From positions 1,690,001 to 1,754,000 of the forward strand of contig NZ_CP168900.1 of assembly GCF_041765605.1 (NCBI RefSeq): a stretch of 64,000 nucleotides of DNA, read 5' to 3'. The position numbers were made by a program, and so were the translations under genes. Within the stretch, counting starts at the first letter, position 1. Each line of letters opens with the position of its first letter. Source of the DNA: Listeria monocytogenes. GTDB lineage: Bacteria > Bacillota > Bacilli > Lactobacillales > Listeriaceae. A model generated the notes under the pieces. It worked only from the letters and a program-made list of their open reading frames with translations. It did no database searches and had not been told where the DNA came from. Positions 1 through 9,334 of this stretch are shown here, in pieces.

Positions 1-56
1 GTAACTACGGCTGCATGATCTTTTTTCGCTAGTTTATTCGTTAATGTTTTAGTCAT
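1..56 (-). CDS. trpA: Tryptophan synthase alpha subunit, 5' end only (partial)
   Basis: Only the first 18 codons are inside the window; the gene runs off the left edge. The ATG is at 56-54 and the peptide begins [18 protein letters not shown], which fits the N-terminus of Bacillales TrpA. It overlaps the end of trpB by 8 bp, typical of translational coupling between the two subunits of the alpha2-beta2 tryptophan synthase. TrpA cleaves indole-3-glycerol phosphate to indole and glyceraldehyde 3-phosphate. The call rests mainly on position after trpB and the start of the peptide, since no catalytic residue is visible. Confidence 0.85.
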   Translation of the reverse strand, partial: MTKTLTNKLAKKDHAAVV

Positions 57-1251
57 TTGTTTGTCCCTCCAAGCGTTCCTTTAGTTGGTTAACATCTTTA
101 TCTCCGCGACCAGATAAGCAAACGACCATACTTTCTTCTGGACGCATCTGGCTTGCAAGTTTGACTGCATAACTAATCGCGTGCGAGCTTTCAAGTGCAG
201 GAATGATTCCTTCTGTACGACATAAAAGTTGAAATGCTTCAACGGCTTCATCATCGGTAACAGAATGGTACGCTGCACGACCTAAATCACGGAAAAAGCT
301 ATGCTCCGGACCAATACCTGGATAATCTAAGCCTGCTGAAATCGAAAATGCTTCTAAAATTTGCCCATTCTCATCTTGTAAAACATCCATCATCGCTCCG
401 TGTAAAATCCCGATTTCTCCTTTGGAAATAGTTGCTGCATGGAATTCAGTTTCTAAACCGTGCCCCGCTGCTTCTACCCCGTGCATTTGAACAGAAACAT
501 CGTCTACGAATGGATAAAACAAGCCCATCGCATTGCTACCACCACCTACACAAGCGACAATTGCGTCAGGAAGTTTGCCTTCTTTTTCCAAATGCTGTTT
601 TCTGGCTTCTATTCCAATAACACTTTGGTAATCACGAACAATTTCTGGAAATGGATGCGGTCCAAGAACGGATCCCATAATATAATGTGTATCTTCCACA
701 TTAGCAACCCAGAATCTGAGCGCCTCATTTACTGCGTCTTTTAATGTTCTGCTTCCTGCTTTCACGCTTACTACTTTTGCACCAAGAAGTTCCATTCTAA
801 ACACATTGAGTGATTGGCGTTTCACATCTTCTTCTCCCATAAAAATAGTACATTCCATATTAAAAAGTGCTGCAACAGTTGCAGTCGCCACTCCGTGTTG
901 TCCTGCGCCAGTTTCTGCCACTACTTTTTGTTTGCCCATTTGACGTGCGAGTAAAGCTTGCCCAATAGTATTATTGATTTTATGCGCGCCAGTATGATTT
1001 AAATCTTCGCGTTTTAAATAAATTTTTGCTCCGCCCGCATGTGCTGTTAATTGTTCAGCAAAATAAAGTGGTGTTTCTCGGCCCACATATTCTTTTAAAT
1101 AATAGTTTAATTCTTTTTGAAAAGCAGGATCTGTTTTGGAAGCTCGGTACGCCTCATCTAATTCTTTCACTGCTTTCATTAATGTTTCTGGTACAAATCT
1201 GCCGCCAAATTTTCCGTAAAAGCCATTTTCGTCAGGTGCTTGATAAGTCAT
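49..1251 (-). CDS. trpB: Tryptophan synthase beta subunit
   Basis: A 400-residue cytoplasmic PLP enzyme that joins indole (channelled from TrpA) and L-serine to make L-tryptophan. Family hallmarks are visible: the N-terminal [15 protein letters not shown] segment, the PLP lysine in [10 protein letters not shown] (about K91), [10 protein letters not shown], and the glycine-rich phosphate-binding loop GGGSNAMG near residue 230. Length is normal for TrpB1. It follows trpF by 2 bp and overlaps trpA, so it is cotranscribed in the order trpE-G-D-C-F-B-A and shares the tandem T-box control upstream of trpE. Confidence 0.97.
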   Translation of the reverse strand: MTYQAPDENGFYGKFGGRFVPETLMKAVKELDEAYRASKTDPAFQKELNYYLKEYVGRETPLYFAEQLTAHAGGAKIYLKREDLNHTGAHKINNTIGQALLARQMGKQKVVAETGAGQHGVATATVAALFNMECTIFMGEEDVKRQSLNVFRMELLGAKVVSVKAGSRTLKDAVNEALRFWVANVEDTHYIMGSVLGPHPFPEIVRDYQSVIGIEARKQHLEKEGKLPDAIVACVGGGSNAMGLFYPFVDDVSVQMHGVEAAGHGLETEFHAATISKGEIGILHGAMMDVLQDENGQILEAFSISAGLDYPGIGPEHSFFRDLGRAAYHSVTDDEAVEAFQLLCRTEGIIPALESSHAISYAVKLASQMRPEESMVVCLSGRGDKDVNQLKERLEGQTND

Positions 1252-1253
1252 TA

Positions 1254-1862
1254 TTATTCCACTCCTTTTGCTGTTTTAATGAAGCATTTAATTTTCTCCG
1301 GATCTTTTTCTCCGTTTGTTTCTACGCCAGAGGAAATATCTACTGCATATGGTTCAAAGCGTTTAATGGCTTCTTGTACATTCTGAGCATTTAATCCGCC
1401 AGCTATAATTAATTTGTTTTTCGTAAGCATGTCTCTATTTATTTTATCCCAATCAAATGTTTTTCCGCTGCCGCCTTCGTATTCCTCTGCTGGTGCATCG
1501 AGTAAAATATAAGCGTTTGGATAGTCATTTATATTGGTAGGAATTTTCCCATCTTTCACAGGAAAAGCTTTGATTACTTCTGCATCTGTGCGATTTGCTT
1601 GTTTTGCGGGTTCTTGTCCGTGAAGTTGAACAATGTCTAATGGCACACCTTTGATTGCTGCCATTAACTCTTCTTCAGTAGGATTAACGAATACCCCGAC
1701 TTTTTTGACGTTAGCGGGAATATTTTTAGCTAATTCATGTGCCTTTTCCACCGTAACTTGGCGTTTACTTTTTGCGAAAACGAAGCCAATCATATCTGCG
1801 CCATTATCGACCGCAGCCGCAACATCTACTGCTTTTTTCAATCCACAAATTTTTACAATCAT
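1254..1862 (-). CDS. trpF: Phosphoribosylanthranilate isomerase
   Basis: A 202-residue TIM-barrel enzyme that converts N-(5'-phosphoribosyl)anthranilate to the ribulose form (CdRP), the third step of the tryptophan pathway. The KICGLK start carries the general-base cysteine (C7), and the phosphate-gripping loops IIAGGLN and VDISSGVET are near the C-terminus. Its ATG overlaps the trpC stop by 4 bp. Length and motifs are standard for the monofunctional Firmicutes enzyme. Confidence 0.96.
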   Translation of the reverse strand: MIVKICGLKKAVDVAAAVDNGADMIGFVFAKSKRQVTVEKAHELAKNIPANVKKVGVFVNPTEEELMAAIKGVPLDIVQLHGQEPAKQANRTDAEVIKAFPVKDGKIPTNINDYPNAYILLDAPAEEYEGGSGKTFDWDKINRDMLTKNKLIIAGGLNAQNVQEAIKRFEPYAVDISSGVETNGEKDPEKIKCFIKTAKGVE

Positions 1863-2617
1863 CGTGTCACCTTCAAACTTTTCGCCGCTGCTTCTGGAGT
1901 CGCTTCTCGCATTAGCGCTTCTCCAACAAGTACTGCATTATATTTTTGACTAACCCGAGCCACATCTTCAGCTGTTCGAAAACCTGATTCACTTATGAAA
2001 CAAGCATCCGACGAGAAATCGCTCGCCAGTCTTTCACTTACTGCAATATCCACTTCAAATGTATGCAAATTACGGTTGTTCACACCAATGAGTTTAGCTC
2101 CAATTTTTTGAGCAACAGCTAATTCTTTCTGGTCATGTACTTCCACTAACACTTCCAAATCAAGCGCCAGAGCTTGTTCAAACAGGGTAATTAGCATCTC
2201 TTCTGTAAGTGCAGAAATAATTAGCAATACAACCGTTGCTCCCGCATTTCGAGCACGAATCAATTGTTTTTCACTAATAATAAAATCTTTACATAGTACA
2301 GGAATTTCGACATTTTTCGCTACTTCTCGCAAATCTTCAATCGAGCCTTTGAAAAAAACAGGATCTGTCAAAACAGAAATCATTCCTGCACCCGCAGCTT
2401 GATAAGACTTGGCTTGCAGAACCGGATTCACGCCCATATTGATTTCCCCTTTAGAAGGAGAGGCGCGTTTTACTTCTGCAATAAGTTGCATCGTGTTGGT
2501 ATTTGCTTTTAAAAATTCATAAAACGAATAAGTTTTCCGTTTTTCGGCTACTTTTTCTAAGGGCATGTCTGCAACTTCTACTGCTTTTTGCGCTAAAATT
2601 TCTTCTAAAAATGTCAT
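1859..2617 (-). CDS. trpC: Indole-3-glycerol phosphate synthase
   Basis: A 252-residue TIM-barrel enzyme that closes the indole ring by decarboxylating CdRP to indole-3-glycerol phosphate. The catalytic-lysine segment [10 protein letters not shown] and the downstream [15 protein letters not shown] and ISESG motifs are all present. It overlaps both neighbours by 4 bp, consistent with coupled translation. It is monofunctional: the isomerase is the separate trpF next door. Confidence 0.97.
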   Translation of the reverse strand: MTFLEEILAQKAVEVADMPLEKVAEKRKTYSFYEFLKANTNTMQLIAEVKRASPSKGEINMGVNPVLQAKSYQAAGAGMISVLTDPVFFKGSIEDLREVAKNVEIPVLCKDFIISEKQLIRARNAGATVVLLIISALTEEMLITLFEQALALDLEVLVEVHDQKELAVAQKIGAKLIGVNNRNLHTFEVDIAVSERLASDFSSDACFISESGFRTAEDVARVSQKYNAVLVGEALMREATPEAAAKSLKVTR

Positions 2618-3633
2618 TTTGCTAGCACCTCTTTTTGATAAGTAATTAAATCTGCCAATTTTTGTTTGGCTAAACCACTTCTAATTAAATCTCTTGCTAA
2701 ATCCACGCCTTCTTGTACCGTCGCCACTTTGCCGTTTGCAAACAAACCAAATCCGGCATTTAAAAGCACTGTATCTAAGTAAGCTCCTGGTTCTCCGTCA
2801 AGCACACTACGCAAAATGGCTGCATTTTCTTTAGCATCTCCGCCTGTAATTGCTTCGAGAGGATAGCTAGTTAAACCAACATCTTCCGGACGCAGTGTAT
2901 ATAAGTGAACTTCGCCATTTTCATATAACGCATAATGATTTTCTCCAGCCAGAGAAGCTTCATCCATAAAACCAGCGCCATTTAAAACGACTGCGCGTTT
3001 TCGTCCAAGTTGGCCGAGTACTTCCGCTGTTTGCTCTAACAAATCACGACGATAAATTCCCATTAATTGCGTTTCTAAATGGACCGGATTTGTGAGTGGA
3101 CCAATCAAATTAAATATCGTTGGCGTTCCAAGTTCTTTTCGAACATCCATAACGTACTTCATATTCGGGTGAACATGTGGCGCGAACAAAAAGGCAATCC
3201 CGACTTTTTCGAGTAAATAAGTCATATCTTCTGGGCGCATATTAATATCAATCCCTAATTCCTGACAAACATCAGCACTACCTGAACGACTAGAAATACT
3301 TCTATTCCCATGTTTCGCAACTGGAATCCCCGCAGCCGCAAGAACAAAAGCGGACGTGGTACTAATATTAAAACTATTGGATTTATCTCCACCTGTTCCG
3401 CAATTATCCATTGCCGTCCCAGCTGGAAAAGCGACTTGAATGGCTACTTGTTGCATCGCCTGCGCGATTCCCGCCATTTCTTCTGCCGTTTCTCCTTTCA
3501 CTTTGAGCGCCATTAAAAAAGCAGCTATTTTCGTTTTCGAAAGTCGTCCTTCAAAAATTTCTGTTGCGATCATTGTCATTTCTTCTTTGGATAAATTTTC
3601 TTGGTCATATACTTTTTGTAGTAAGATTTCCAT
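2614..3633 (-). CDS. trpD: Anthranilate phosphoribosyltransferase
   Basis: A 339-residue enzyme that attaches phosphoribose from PRPP to anthranilate. The PRPP-binding signature [17 protein letters not shown] lies around residues 77-93, followed by [15 protein letters not shown] and [13 protein letters not shown], all typical of class IV phosphoribosyltransferases. The start overlaps the trpG coding region by 29 bp, so its Shine-Dalgarno lies inside trpG. No fused glutamine amidotransferase domain is present. Confidence 0.97.
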   Translation of the reverse strand: MEILLQKVYDQENLSKEEMTMIATEIFEGRLSKTKIAAFLMALKVKGETAEEMAGIAQAMQQVAIQVAFPAGTAMDNCGTGGDKSNSFNISTTSAFVLAAAGIPVAKHGNRSISSRSGSADVCQELGIDINMRPEDMTYLLEKVGIAFLFAPHVHPNMKYVMDVRKELGTPTIFNLIGPLTNPVHLETQLMGIYRRDLLEQTAEVLGQLGRKRAVVLNGAGFMDEASLAGENHYALYENGEVHLYTLRPEDVGLTSYPLEAITGGDAKENAAILRSVLDGEPGAYLDTVLLNAGFGLFANGKVATVQEGVDLARDLIRSGLAKQKLADLITYQKEVLAK

Positions 3634-4210
3634 TTTCTCGCGCCCCTTCCACTATATGAATAAAGTTTTCCATCATTTGTTTTCCATCATTCGTACCAAT
3701 TGATTCAGGATGAAATTGCAAACCGTAAACCGGATAATCTTTTACTTTCATTGCCATCACTTCCGCATCGTCCGTCGCTACTGCTAACACTTCCAAAACT
3801 TGTGGCAACGTGTTTTTATCTACTATTAAAGAATGATAACGCATCACAGGCATTTCTTCCGGTAAATTAGCAAAGATTGCTCCAGCGGTTTGCCGCATAG
3901 TAGAAACTTTCCCGTGGCGGATTTTCGCCGCTCTTTTTACGTCTCCGCCGAATACCTCACCAATCGCCTGATGACCTAAACAAATTCCAAGCAAAGGCTT
4001 TTCTTTCGCAAATTTTGCAACTACTTCTTCTAAAAGACCAGCATCACTTGGTTTTCCTGGTCCCGGTGAAAGAACTATCCCATCAGCCAAAGCTGCTACT
4101 TCCATTAAATCAGCCGCATCATTCCGTTTCACTACCACTTCACTAAATTCTGCTAAATACTGTTCTAAATTAAATGTAAAAGAATCATAGTTATCAATTA
4201 ATAAAATCAT
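3605..4210 (-). CDS. trpG: Anthranilate synthase glutamine amidotransferase subunit
   Basis: A 201-residue class I glutamine amidotransferase that supplies ammonia to TrpE for anthranilate formation. It shows DNYDSFTFNL at the start, the nucleophile cysteine in LLGICLGHQAIGE (about C77), and the catalytic His/Glu in LQFHPESIGT. In many Bacillaceae one amidotransferase (PabA/TrpG) serves folate and tryptophan and lies in the folate operon; here a dedicated copy is within the trp operon. It overlaps trpE by 4 bp and trpD by 29 bp. Confidence 0.96.
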   Translation of the reverse strand: MILLIDNYDSFTFNLEQYLAEFSEVVVKRNDAADLMEVAALADGIVLSPGPGKPSDAGLLEEVVAKFAKEKPLLGICLGHQAIGEVFGGDVKRAAKIRHGKVSTMRQTAGAIFANLPEEMPVMRYHSLIVDKNTLPQVLEVLAVATDDAEVMAMKVKDYPVYGLQFHPESIGTNDGKQMMENFIHIVEGARENGNLTTKSI

Positions 4211-5571
4211 TCTCCCACCTCCAAAAGTGCCTTCGCTTTTTGCAATGTTTCCAAATACTCGCTTTCCGGGTCAGAATCATAAACAATTCCTGCTCCAGCT
4301 TGAACATATGCTTTTCCGTTATGAAGCACCATCGTTCTAATCGAAAGCGCAAAATCTGAATCGCCATTTTTGGTTAGATAGCCAACCGCACCAGCATAAG
4401 GACCACGTTTCACATTTTCCCATTCATAGATTCGCTCCATGGCTCTTATTTTTGGTGCCCCGCTAACTGTACCTGCTGGAAGCGTCGACCGAAGAGCATC
4501 CATTGCTGTCAGTCCGGGTTTTAAAGTCCCTTCTACTACTGAAACTAAATGCATTAAGAAACGATATCTTTCAATAGTAAGGTAAACGGGTACATGCACC
4601 GATCCCGTTTCGGCGATTTTCCCAATATCATTTCGCCCAAGATCTACTAACATCCGGTGCTCTGCCAATTCTTTTTCATCCGCTAACAATTCCGAAGCAA
4701 GTAATTCATCTTCTTGTTTCGTTGCCCCGCGCCGTCTTGTTCCTGCAATAGGATTCGTAATTACCGTCCGCCCTTTTGTTTTGATCAAACTTTCTGGGGA
4801 AGATCCAATCAACACCGTATCCCCAAAATCAATGAAAAAAAGATAAGGAGAAGGATTTAATAAACGTAATTTCCGATAATAATCAAATGGCGTCACGGTA
4901 AAATCTGCTTCTAGTCGTTGCGAGAGAACAATTTGAAAGAAGTCACCCTCTTGGATATAGGTTTTTGCTTTTTTCACTAAGTCCATGTACTCCTCTTTCG
5001 TGTAGTTACTCTTGTATGTCATTTTGGGAACATGGACAGCTTTGTGCTCTTCCTTTTTCGGCGTTGTAAGTTCAGTAAACATTAATTCAAGCGCCTTATC
5101 TAGTTCCGTCTCACTTCTTCCCGAATAGCAATTATCTTGCACTAAAATAAGTTCTTCCGCCTGATGATCCATAATCACAAAACTTTCATATACATAAAAA
5201 CGAATATCTGGCATATCCCGAGTTTCTACTGGAATTTCGCCTAAATTCTCATAAAGCGCAATGACATCATAACCAACATAACCAATTGCGCCTGAATCAA
5301 GCGGTAAATCTGCTTCATCTTCTTTTGCTTTTTCGATAAATAATTCAATTTCTTTTAAAGGATCTTCGACAATTTGATGCATACCGTCGATATAATAATC
5401 ATGTTGATATACTTTAATTTCATGGACTGGATTAATGGCAATAATCGAATAACGTCCAGCCTCCGCATCTTTCGCCGCCCCCTCTAGCAAACTTTTTCCT
5501 GTACCTGAAAGTCTTTGAAACGCCAGAATAGCCGTTAGTGTGTCAGCATCTATTTTTTTCGTTTTTCTCAT
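4207..5571 (-). CDS. trpE: Anthranilate synthase component I
   Basis: Chorismate-binding enzyme of about 454 residues that catalyses the first committed step (chorismate plus NH3 to anthranilate). The frame has two candidate starts: ATG at 5580 sits directly on the Shine-Dalgarno AGAAGGG, while ATG at 5571 has 9 nt spacing, so I chose 5571. C-terminal motifs GTVSGAPKIRAME and GAVGYL with GAGIVYDSDPESE are canonical. The N-terminal motif that senses feedback tryptophan, usually LLES, reads LLEG (followed by GRYSII). First gene of the operon, about 30 nt after the second T-box terminator. Confidence 0.95.
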   Translation of the reverse strand: MRKTKKIDADTLTAILAFQRLSGTGKSLLEGAAKDAEAGRYSIIAINPVHEIKVYQHDYYIDGMHQIVEDPLKEIELFIEKAKEDEADLPLDSGAIGYVGYDVIALYENLGEIPVETRDMPDIRFYVYESFVIMDHQAEELILVQDNCYSGRSETELDKALELMFTELTTPKKEEHKAVHVPKMTYKSNYTKEEYMDLVKKAKTYIQEGDFFQIVLSQRLEADFTVTPFDYYRKLRLLNPSPYLFFIDFGDTVLIGSSPESLIKTKGRTVITNPIAGTRRRGATKQEDELLASELLADEKELAEHRMLVDLGRNDIGKIAETGSVHVPVYLTIERYRFLMHLVSVVEGTLKPGLTAMDALRSTLPAGTVSGAPKIRAMERIYEWENVKRGPYAGAVGYLTKNGDSDFALSIRTMVLHNGKAYVQAGAGIVYDSDPESEYLETLQKAKALLEVGE

Positions 5572-5600
5572 CTTAATCATCCCTTCTTCTCTACTAAAAT

Positions 5601-5647
5601 AAAAAAAGTCCTCTGAAAAAGCGCAAAATCATGCTTTCTCAGAGGAC
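5601..5647 (-). terminator. Regulated terminator of T-box 2
   Basis: The arms GTCCTCTGAGAAAGC and GCTTTTTCAGAGGAC form a long hairpin followed by seven T residues on the minus strand. The left part overlaps the region that would pair in the antiterminator. It sits just before the trpE Shine-Dalgarno. Confidence 0.9.
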
Positions 5648-5850
5648 GAGTTATCGCGGTGCCACCTCAGTTTAGGGATTAACCCTATCTCCGTGCTGCA
5701 ATATTTGCAGCTGCTCTATAACGGGAGCACCCGTTTACCCCTACTTGATTTCAAGGTATCACGCACAAGGCCCATTCCTAATTCATCTATTTATTAGCTC
5801 CCACCAAACGCTAACTCTCTTTAAAAATCGATGAAAAAGTACTATTCTTG
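5601..5850 (-). promoter_or_regulatory. T-box riboswitch 2 (trpE-proximal), Trp specifier TGG
   Basis: The RNA (minus strand) has the AGAGAG...GGTG stem I motifs near 5820-5800, a specifier in the context GAA-TGG-GCC with TGG at 5774-5772, the antiterminator T-box GAGGTGGCACCGCGA at 5668-5654, and then a terminator hairpin at 5647-5608 followed by a T-run at 5607-5601. Uncharged tRNA-Trp should stabilise the antiterminator and allow transcription into trpE. It is the second of two complete T-boxes in series. Confidence 0.93.
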
Positions 5851-5870
5851 TTTCATGTTTTCGTTTTATA

Positions 5871-6165
5871 AAATTAAAAAAGGGCCTCTCTCCAAGCCTA
5901 GCAAATATACTAGACAAGGACGAGAAACCCGTGGTACCACCTTGATTAACTGCAAAAACAGTTCACTTAATCCATCCAAATTCCGAATGGGTGCCTTGTG
6001 TAACGATAAGGCCTAATCGCTGTATCCTACTAAGAAAATCCTTTCAGATCAGAGCTCAGAAGTCCATTCACATCATGTCCGCTACTGACTTTCACCAACC
6101 GTCAGCTCTCTAAAAACTTTCATCATGCTACTTACTCTTCTTCAATGCTATCGTTTTTTACTTGT
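5871..6165 (-). promoter_or_regulatory. T-box riboswitch 1 (promoter-proximal), Trp specifier TGG
   Basis: Stem I carries AGAGAGCTGACGGTTGGTG (around 6111-6093). The specifier is in the context GAA-TGG-ACT with TGG at 6066-6064. The antiterminator T-box AAGGTGGTACCACGGG is at 5943-5928. A terminator hairpin from about 5932 to 5883 ends in a T-run at 5882-5875. The specifier frame matches the Leu T-box upstream of leuS (GAA-CTT-ACC), which supports reading it as Trp. Confidence 0.93.
5875..5932 (-). terminator. Regulated terminator of T-box 1
   Basis: GGGTTTCTC and GAGAGAGGCCC pair around an inner CTAG/CTAG stem and are followed by a T-run on the minus strand. It lies between the two T-boxes, so transcripts must escape it and then the second terminator to reach trpE. 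Confidence 0.85.
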
Positions 6166-6169
6166 GTTT

Positions 6170-6198
6170 ATCTTACATAAGAAAATCACGAAAGTCAA
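6170..6198 (-). promoter_or_regulatory. Promoter of the trp operon
   Basis: On the minus strand, -35 TTGACT (6198-6193), 17-bp spacer and -10 TAAGAT (6175-6170) predict a start near 6163, immediately before stem I of T-box 1. No equally good promoter is visible between the two T-boxes, so both should be read on one transcript. Confidence 0.8.
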
Positions 6199-6472
6199 GA
6201 AAATAAAACTACTTTATACTAAAAAGGTTGCAAAACGATCATTAATAAACAAGTAAGAAAAAAGAACTATCTCCCTATAATATATTTCACCCCAGAAAAA
6301 GCATGCTATTTTCTCTATTATAATAAATATCACCTCCCCTAAAACACTTATAAAATATAGGTTCCGAAATGATAATCAGCTTAAATTCCAATGATAAAAA
6401 CACTCATATAAACCATGCCTAATTAACTAAAAAAGGCTTTTCCAAAAGGACTTTTCAACCATCTTTATTAAT
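6199..6472. other. Intergenic region between divergent trp and adhE
   Basis: About 270 AT-rich bases between the trp promoter and the adhE operator. I see no ORF with a ribosome-binding site, no RNA gene and no clear repeat here; it presumably only separates the divergent promoters. Confidence 0.5.
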
Positions 6473-6490
6473 TTGTGAAGTTTTTCACGT
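6473..6490 (+). promoter_or_regulatory. Rex-like operator upstream of adhE
   Basis: TTGTGAA-GTTT-TTCACGT resembles the Rex operator (TTGTGAA, 4 nt, TTCACAA) with a perfect left half and 5 of 7 in the right half. It lies 7 bp upstream of the predicted -35. Rex is the NADH/NAD+-sensing repressor of fermentative genes including adhE in Firmicutes, so adhE would be induced when NADH accumulates. Regulator identity is inferred from the motif. Confidence 0.7.
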
Positions 6491-6497
6491 GAAACAC

Positions 6498-6526
6498 TGG
6501 ACAAACTTTTGTTGATGGATTATACT
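6498..6526 (+). promoter_or_regulatory. Promoter of adhE
   Basis: -35 TGGACA, exactly 17 bp, -10 TATACT, followed by a roughly 125-nt untranslated leader with no obvious riboswitch and an AGGAGG Shine-Dalgarno at 6641-6646. Confidence 0.65.
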
Positions 6527-6655
6527 AACGGTGTAATCAAATAAAACAAAAGAATACGGCAAAGCAACAAGCTAAATTTTTTTGGATTATCAGGGACGTT
6601 AAAAGTCTACTATGGACATTTTAAGTCCCGAACAAATATTAGGAGGTTCTGGAAA

Positions 6656-9256
6656 ATGGCAATTAAAGAAAATGCGGCCCAAGAAGTATTAGAAGTTCAA
6701 AAAGTGATTGACAGATTAGCAGACAATGGACAAAAAGCATTGAAAGCATTTGAAAGTTACAATCAAGAACAAGTAGACAATATCGTTCACGCAATGGCAC
6801 TTGCCGGACTTGACCAACATATGCCCCTTGCAAAATTAGCAGTAGAAGAAACTGGACGTGGATTATACGAAGATAAATGTATTAAAAACATCTTCGCGAC
6901 AGAATATATTTGGAACAACATTAAAAACAACAAAACAGTAGGCGTTATTAATGAAGATGTACAAACTGGTGTGATTGAAATTGCTGAACCAGTTGGTGTT
7001 GTTGCCGGCGTTACACCTGTAACTAACCCAACATCTACTACTCTTTTCAAAGCAATTATCGCAATCAAAACACGTAACCCAATCATCTTCGCTTTCCATC
7101 CAAGTGCACAACGTTGTTCATCTGAAGCAGCAAAAGTTGTTTATGATGCAGCAGTTGCAGCTGGAGCACCAGAACATTGTATTCAATGGGTAGAAAAACC
7201 TTCCCTAGAAGCAACAAAACAATTAATGAACCACGATAAAGTAGCACTTGTACTTGCAACTGGTGGTGCTGGAATGGTTAAATCAGCATACTCTACTGGT
7301 AAACCTGCACTAGGTGTTGGACCAGGTAACGTACCAGCTTACATTGACAAAACAGCTAAAATCAAACGTTCTGTTAATGACATCATTCTTTCTAAATCTT
7401 TTGACCAAGGTATGATTTGTGCTTCTGAACAAGCAGTCATCGTGGACAAAGAAGTCGCTAAAGAAGTTAAAGCAGAAATGGAAGCAAACAAATGCTACTT
7501 CGTTAAAGGCGCTGAATTCAAAAAATTAGAAAGCTATGTAATCAACCCTGAAAAAGGAACACTTAACCCAGATGTTGTTGGTAAATCCCCTGCATGGATT
7601 GCAAACCAAGCTGGCTTCAAAGTTCCAGAAGATACAAAAATTCTTGTAGCTGAAATTAAAGGTGTTGGCGACAAATACCCACTATCTCACGAAAAATTAA
7701 GCCCAGTTCTTGCATTCATCGAAGCTGCTAACCAAGCAGAAGCATTCGATCGTTGTGAAGAAATGTTAGTATACGGAGGACTTGGACACTCCGCAGTTAT
7801 TCACTCTACGGATAAAGAAGTTCAAAAAGCATTTGGTATTCGTATGAAAGCTTGCCGTATCATCGTAAATGCACCAAGCGCACAAGGCGGTATCGGTGAC
7901 ATTTATAACGGCTTCATCCCTTCCCTAACACTAGGTTGTGGATCTTACGGTAAAAACTCTGTATCACAAAATGTAAGTGCGACTAACTTGCTGAACGTTA
8001 AACGTATCGCGGATCGGAGAAATAATATGCAATGGTTCAAACTTCCACCAAAAATTTTCTTTGAAAAATATTCCACTCAATACCTTCAAAAAATGGAAGG
8101 CGTTGAACGCGTATTTATCGTAACTGACCCAGGAATGGTTCAATTCAAATACGTTGATGTAGTAATCGAACATTTGAAAAAACGTGGCAACGATGTAGCT
8201 TACCAAGTATTTGCTGACGTTGAACCAGATCCATCTGACGTTACAGTTTACAAAGGTGCAGAACTAATGAAAGACTTCAAACCGGACACAATTATCGCTC
8301 TTGGTGGTGGTTCCGCAATGGATGCTGCCAAAGGTATGTGGTTATTCTATGAACACCCAGAAGCTTCATTCTTCGGCTTGAAACAAAAATTCTTAGATAT
8401 CCGTAAACGTACTTTCAAATATCCTAAACTTGGTGGAAAAGCGAAATTCGTTGCAATTCCAACAACAAGTGGTACAGGTTCTGAAGTAACTCCATTTGCG
8501 GTTATTACAGACAAAGAAAACAACATTAAATACCCTCTTGCTGACTATGAACTAACTCCAGACGTTGCGATTGTTGATGCACAATATGTAACTACTGTTC
8601 CAGCACACATTACTGCTGATACTGGTATGGACGTTCTAACTCACGCAATTGAATCTTATGTATCCGTAATGGCAAGCGATTATACTCGTGGATTATCTAT
8701 CCGCGCAATCGAACTTGTATTTGAAAACTTACGTGAATCTGTTCTTACTGGTGATCCTGATGCGCGTGAAAAAATGCATAATGCTTCTGCCCTAGCTGGT
8801 ATGGCGTTTGCGAATGCGTTCCTAGGAATTAACCACAGCTTGGCACACAAAATTGGACCTGAATTCCACATTCCTCACGGTCGTGCGAATGCAATCCTTA
8901 TGCCACATGTTATCCGTTATAACGCGCTTAAACCTAGAAAACATGCGTTATTCCCAAGATATGAAAGCTTCCGTGCTGATGAAGATTATGCTCGTATCTC
9001 TCGTATTATCGGCTTCCCTGCTGCAACTACAGAAGAAGGCGTTAAATCACTTGTAGATGAAATCATCAAACTTGGTAAAGATGTTGGTATCGACATGAGT
9101 CTTAAAGGACAAAATGTTGCTAAAAAAGACTTGGATGCGGTTGTAGACACACTTGCAGATCGCGCATTCATGGACCAATGTACTACTGCCAACCCTAAAC
9201 AACCACTTGTAAGTGAACTAAAAGAAATTTACCTAGAAGCTTACAAAGGTGTCTGA
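6656..9256 (+). CDS. adhE: Bifunctional acetaldehyde-CoA/alcohol dehydrogenase AdhE (Listeria adhesion protein, LAP)
   Basis: An 866-residue fusion that reduces acetyl-CoA to acetaldehyde and then ethanol, regenerating NAD+ in anaerobic growth. The N-terminal aldehyde dehydrogenase domain (about 1-430) has the catalytic cysteine in QGMICASEQ (about C255). The C-terminal iron alcohol dehydrogenase domain (about 460-866) has GGGSAMDAAKG, TTSGTGSEVTPFA and the metal-binding histidines around LTHAIE, INHSLAHKIG and HIPHGRANA. In L. monocytogenes the same protein (LAP) is also exported, re-associates with the surface and promotes epithelial adhesion; no signal peptide is seen here. Strong AGGAGG 9 nt before ATG. 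Codon choice looks like a highly expressed gene. Monocistronic. Confidence 0.97.
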   Translation: MAIKENAAQEVLEVQKVIDRLADNGQKALKAFESYNQEQVDNIVHAMALAGLDQHMPLAKLAVEETGRGLYEDKCIKNIFATEYIWNNIKNNKTVGVINEDVQTGVIEIAEPVGVVAGVTPVTNPTSTTLFKAIIAIKTRNPIIFAFHPSAQRCSSEAAKVVYDAAVAAGAPEHCIQWVEKPSLEATKQLMNHDKVALVLATGGAGMVKSAYSTGKPALGVGPGNVPAYIDKTAKIKRSVNDIILSKSFDQGMICASEQAVIVDKEVAKEVKAEMEANKCYFVKGAEFKKLESYVINPEKGTLNPDVVGKSPAWIANQAGFKVPEDTKILVAEIKGVGDKYPLSHEKLSPVLAFIEAANQAEAFDRCEEMLVYGGLGHSAVIHSTDKEVQKAFGIRMKACRIIVNAPSAQGGIGDIYNGFIPSLTLGCGSYGKNSVSQNVSATNLLNVKRIADRRNNMQWFKLPPKIFFEKYSTQYLQKMEGVERVFIVTDPGMVQFKYVDVVIEHLKKRGNDVAYQVFADVEPDPSDVTVYKGAELMKDFKPDTIIALGGGSAMDAAKGMWLFYEHPEASFFGLKQKFLDIRKRTFKYPKLGGKAKFVAIPTTSGTGSEVTPFAVITDKENNIKYPLADYELTPDVAIVDAQYVTTVPAHITADTGMDVLTHAIESYVSVMASDYTRGLSIRAIELVFENLRESVLTGDPDAREKMHNASALAGMAFANAFLGINHSLAHKIGPEFHIPHGRANAILMPHVIRYNALKPRKHALFPRYESFRADEDYARISRIIGFPAATTEEGVKSLVDEIIKLGKDVGIDMSLKGQNVAKKDLDAVVDTLADRAFMDQCTTANPKQPLVSELKEIYLEAYKGV

Positions 9257-9296
9257 AACTAGCTAACTTGTCCACCATTAATATATAAAGTTAGAA

Positions 9297-9334
9297 GAAA
9301 GCGCAAGTCCATCCCAGGGCTTGCGCTTTCGCTT
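9297..9334 (+). terminator. Probable terminator of adhE
   Basis: Arms AAAGCGCAAGTCC and GGGCTTGCGCTTT form a stable hairpin 40 bp after the adhE stop. The downstream T content is modest (TTTCGCTTT), so termination may be partly leaky. Confidence 0.65.

Noticed and set aside
460-744. Open frames on the plus strand opposite trpB, and similar frames opposite sbcC, leuS, yitJ and aconitase
   Set aside because: No Shine-Dalgarno, no recognisable domains, and they lie fully inside conserved genes on the other strand; they arise from codon bias of those genes.
5831-6016. A 61-codon plus-strand frame between trpE and adhE
   Set aside because: It runs antisense through the T-box 1 terminator and antiterminator and has no RBS; the conserved RNA elements explain the sequence.
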